Shown here one piece after another: positions 62,422 to 64,000 of a stretch of 64,000 nt of DNA. Source of the DNA: Burkholderia sp. Ax-1719. Its GTDB lineage: Bacteria; Pseudomonadota; Gammaproteobacteria; Burkholderiales; Burkholderiaceae. The translations under genes and the position numbers were made by a program. Position 1 is the stretch's first letter. The number at the start of each line of letters is the position of its first letter. The stretch is from assembly GCF_011753055.1 (NCBI RefSeq), contig NZ_VWWJ01000029.1:24612-88611 (forward strand), in the 5' to 3' direction. A model generated the notes under the pieces. It had not been told where the DNA came from. It saw only the letters and a program-made list of their open reading frames with translations, and did not search any database.

Positions 62422-62880
62422 TTATTGCGCGCGGGCGGCGGGAGTGACGGAAACGTTCGGCAGGGCTTGAAGCGAGGGATTCGACGTGTGGTGCTGGCGG
62501 CGCGCCGGGACGGCGTAGCTCACCTGCAGGACATTGCCATCCGGGCCGATCTGCGGCGGGATCTCGGGCAGACCGTCGCTCTTCGACTTCACGTTGCCCT
62601 GGCCCGCTGCGCCGTTTGCACCATTGGCGCCGCCTGGCAGCATCGGCACGGTGGGCGCCGGTGCGCGCATGGCCGGCTCGGCGATCTTGCGCGTGTCGGG
62701 ACGCTCGACGCTCGCGAGCTTTTTCTTCGTGTGGTGCGCGTGCGCCTTCTTGTCGGGCGAAACCGGATGCGCGCCAGGCAGGCGCGCCTCGGGCGGGTTC
62801 CAGATTTCGGTGTAGTGTTCCCCAGCGAGCGCGGTGGAAGCGAGGACGCACAGCACCGTCCCCGTCAAGATGAATCGCAC
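62422..62880 (-). CDS. Exported hypothetical protein, 152 residues
   Basis: Start GTG at 62880 with GGAGATC upstream. Signal peptide (MRFILTGTVLCVLASTALAG) ending ALA, then EHYTEIWNPPEARLPGAHPV, a Lys/His-rich basic segment (KKAHAHHTKKKLASVERPDT), a Pro/Gly/Ala linker with GGANGANGAAGQG, and QIGPDGNVLQVSYAVPARRQ near the C-terminus. No recognisable enzyme domain; probably periplasmic. The long ORF to 63843 is a frame artefact. Confidence 0.72.
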   Translation of the reverse strand: MRFILTGTVLCVLASTALAGEHYTEIWNPPEARLPGAHPVSPDKKAHAHHTKKKLASVERPDTRKIAEPAMRAPAPTVPMLPGGANGANGAAGQGNVKSKSDGLPEIPPQIGPDGNVLQVSYAVPARRQHHTSNPSLQALPNVSVTPAARAQ

Positions 62881-63158
62881 GTCGTGATCTCCGTTTTGAT
62901 GAACAGACCCGCCCGGCCTTCGCGGTGCGCCCGACCCCGCACAATGCGCTGGCTGGCACGCCCGCAGGGGGCGACGCCCGGTACGGCAACCGGGCTGCAC
63001 GCACTGTACATTCGTACAGCGGTGAATGCAAACGTTTGACGGCGCACAGCGCGCGAGTGTTGCGCGGACGCGGCGTCCTGCGGCTGTCACAAACCTGTGT
63101 GCGTGGGTCGCGCCTGCTGGCTGGCTGGCGCGGCGGAGACCGGAAAAACAGCGTCGGA

Positions 63159-64000
63159 TCAAGCCTCTAACGCGGCGCTGCCATGCAGGCCGAGCCAGCG
63201 ACCATAGCTGCGCGGCGAGAAGGCGAGCGTGAGCGCGATCATCGCCGAAATCGAAATGGCGAGCATGACCCAGGCGGCGGTAAAACCGCCGGTCAGATCG
63301 CGCACCCGTCCGGCCACGACCGGCGCGAGGGCGGCAATCACGAAGCCCAACCCTTGCACAAACGCTACCAGCCGCGTGGCGATACGGTGATCGCCCGAAT
63401 GATCGAGCGCCGTCACCAGCGTGACCGAGAAGGTGCCCCCCAGGCCCGCGCCCGCTGCGGCGACCCATAGCAGCGGCGCGGCCTCGGGCCAGGCTGCCAG
63501 ACCGACGACGCCAATCCATTGCAGGCAAAGCCCGCCGATCAACCAGGGCCGCCGATCCGTGAACCGTGCGGCCGCGAGCGGCAGCAGCAGGGCGCAGGCG
63601 GCCTGGAAGACCGTCATGGCGGCCAGCAGCGAGCCGCTGGCGGCGACGCTCGCGCCATGCTGCTGGTAATAAGCGGGCAGCCAGGCGACCAGACTCGTAT
63701 AGCCGCCGTTCACAAGACCAAAATGCAGGCCGAGCGTCCACGCGCGGCGCTTCTTCCAGACCGGCACCGCAACATGATGCGCGCCGGGTTGCGCCGCTGC
63801 CGTGCGCCCTGTCGCGCGCGCGCCGGAGTTGAGCCAACTCCACAACACCAGCGCCATCAGCGCGGGCGCGGCCCAGATTGCCAGCGCGATATGCCAGGAA
63901 CCGCCCAGGCGTGCCGCGAGCGGGCTGAGGCTTGCGCCCAGCCCGCCGCCGCCCATGATCGACGCAGAAAACAGCCCCATCGCCAGCGGCACGCCTGGGC
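63159..64000 (-). CDS. MFS transporter, cyanate-transporter-like (CynX/NimT group), truncated
   Basis: The frame stays open to the window edge, so the start and the first helices are missing. The visible 280 residues hold about eight membrane segments. Pattern: MGLFSASIMGGGGLGASLSP, a central hydrophilic loop (SGARATGRTAAAQPGAHHVA, VPVWKKRRAW), TLGLHFGLVNGGYTSLVAWL (typical of CynX/NimT), AAARFTDRRPWLIGGLCLQW and SGDHRIATRLVAFVQGLGFV. Substrate unknown; relatives handle cyanate or 2-nitroimidazole-like compounds. Confidence 0.82.
   Translation of the reverse strand, partial: PGVPLAMGLFSASIMGGGGLGASLSPLAARLGGSWHIALAIWAAPALMALVLWSWLNSGARATGRTAAAQPGAHHVAVPVWKKRRAWTLGLHFGLVNGGYTSLVAWLPAYYQQHGASVAASGSLLAAMTVFQAACALLLPLAAARFTDRRPWLIGGLCLQWIGVVGLAAWPEAAPLLWVAAAGAGLGGTFSVTLVTALDHSGDHRIATRLVAFVQGLGFVIAALAPVVAGRVRDLTGGFTAAWVMLAISISAMIALTLAFSPRSYGRWLGLHGSAALEA

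Noticed and set aside
62881..63843. Long upstream part of the minus-strand frame that ends at 62422
   Set aside because: Overlaps the MFS gene in another frame; the GTG at 62880 with signal peptide is the real start.

Overview
The window looks like a chromosomal segment of a betaproteobacterium of the Burkholderiaceae, most like Paraburkholderia/Caballeronia/Burkholderia. The reasons are the high GC, the CeoR-LlpE-CeoAB-OpcM (BpeEF-OprC type) efflux locus, a DUF4148 protein, a betaproteobacterial flhDC, a Gram-negative 16-strand-type porin and a liu leucine-degradation operon. I see no rRNA, tRNA, CRISPR array, integrase, transposase or prophage genes. The only typical accessory module is a small HicAB toxin-antitoxin pair.

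Layout. 1-1.9 kb: 3' part of selD plus a ZnT9-like cation efflux gene. 2-2.5 kb: a possible 23-residue micro-ORF and a DUF4148 protein. 2.7-11 kb: LysR regulator divergent from a lipase-like gene and a complete RND tripartite pump. 11.2-13.8 kb: DszC-like flavoenzyme and an Nramp Mn transporter. 13.9-14.9 kb: flhDC, preceded by an 815-bp gene-free region rich in GTTAC/GTAAC half sites with one perfect palindrome. 15.7-21 kb: XRE regulator, small membrane proteins, DoxX, two MFS exporters. 21.4-22.9 kb: an atypical orphan response regulator, then hicAB with its promoter and operator. 23-28.4 kb: envelope genes, including a large bifunctional PBP-like protein and three small exported proteins. 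29.3-33.9 kb: a chemosensory operon (soluble PAS-PAS receptor, CheR, CheD, triple-CheW protein) behind a FliA-like promoter. 35-41.7 kb: TetR regulator divergent from liuABCD. 41.7-45 kb: AhpD-like/MarR pair, CDP-diacylglycerol pyrophosphatase, porin. 45.1-53.8 kb: amine-oxidation cluster. 53.9-56.3 kb: feoAB with a cysteine-rich third protein and a perfect Fur box. 56.5-64 kb: LysE exporter, cystine-type binding protein, amidase, ferritin-like protein, FMN reductase, a candidate sRNA, and an MFS gene cut by the window end.

The most interesting system is at 45.1-53.8 kb. A heme-dependent oxidative N-demethylase (HODM, PAS-derived) alpha subunit, a DmmA-like subunit and a [2Fe-2S] reductase sit in one operon with a PatD-like 4-aminobutyraldehyde dehydrogenase. 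They are divergent from a PAS protein, a sigma54 activator and an APC-type amine permease. Sigma54-type promoters can be read upstream of both the oxygenase operon and the permease. The combination suggests uptake and oxidative N-dealkylation of a polyamine-like amine rather than plain dimethylamine breakdown; the substrate is inference. Further points of interest are a candidate ~70-nt sRNA with two anti-Shine-Dalgarno tracts, an HSL-type hydrolase with Asp in place of the nucleophilic Ser, and a response regulator lacking the receiver Lys beside 11-bp iterons.
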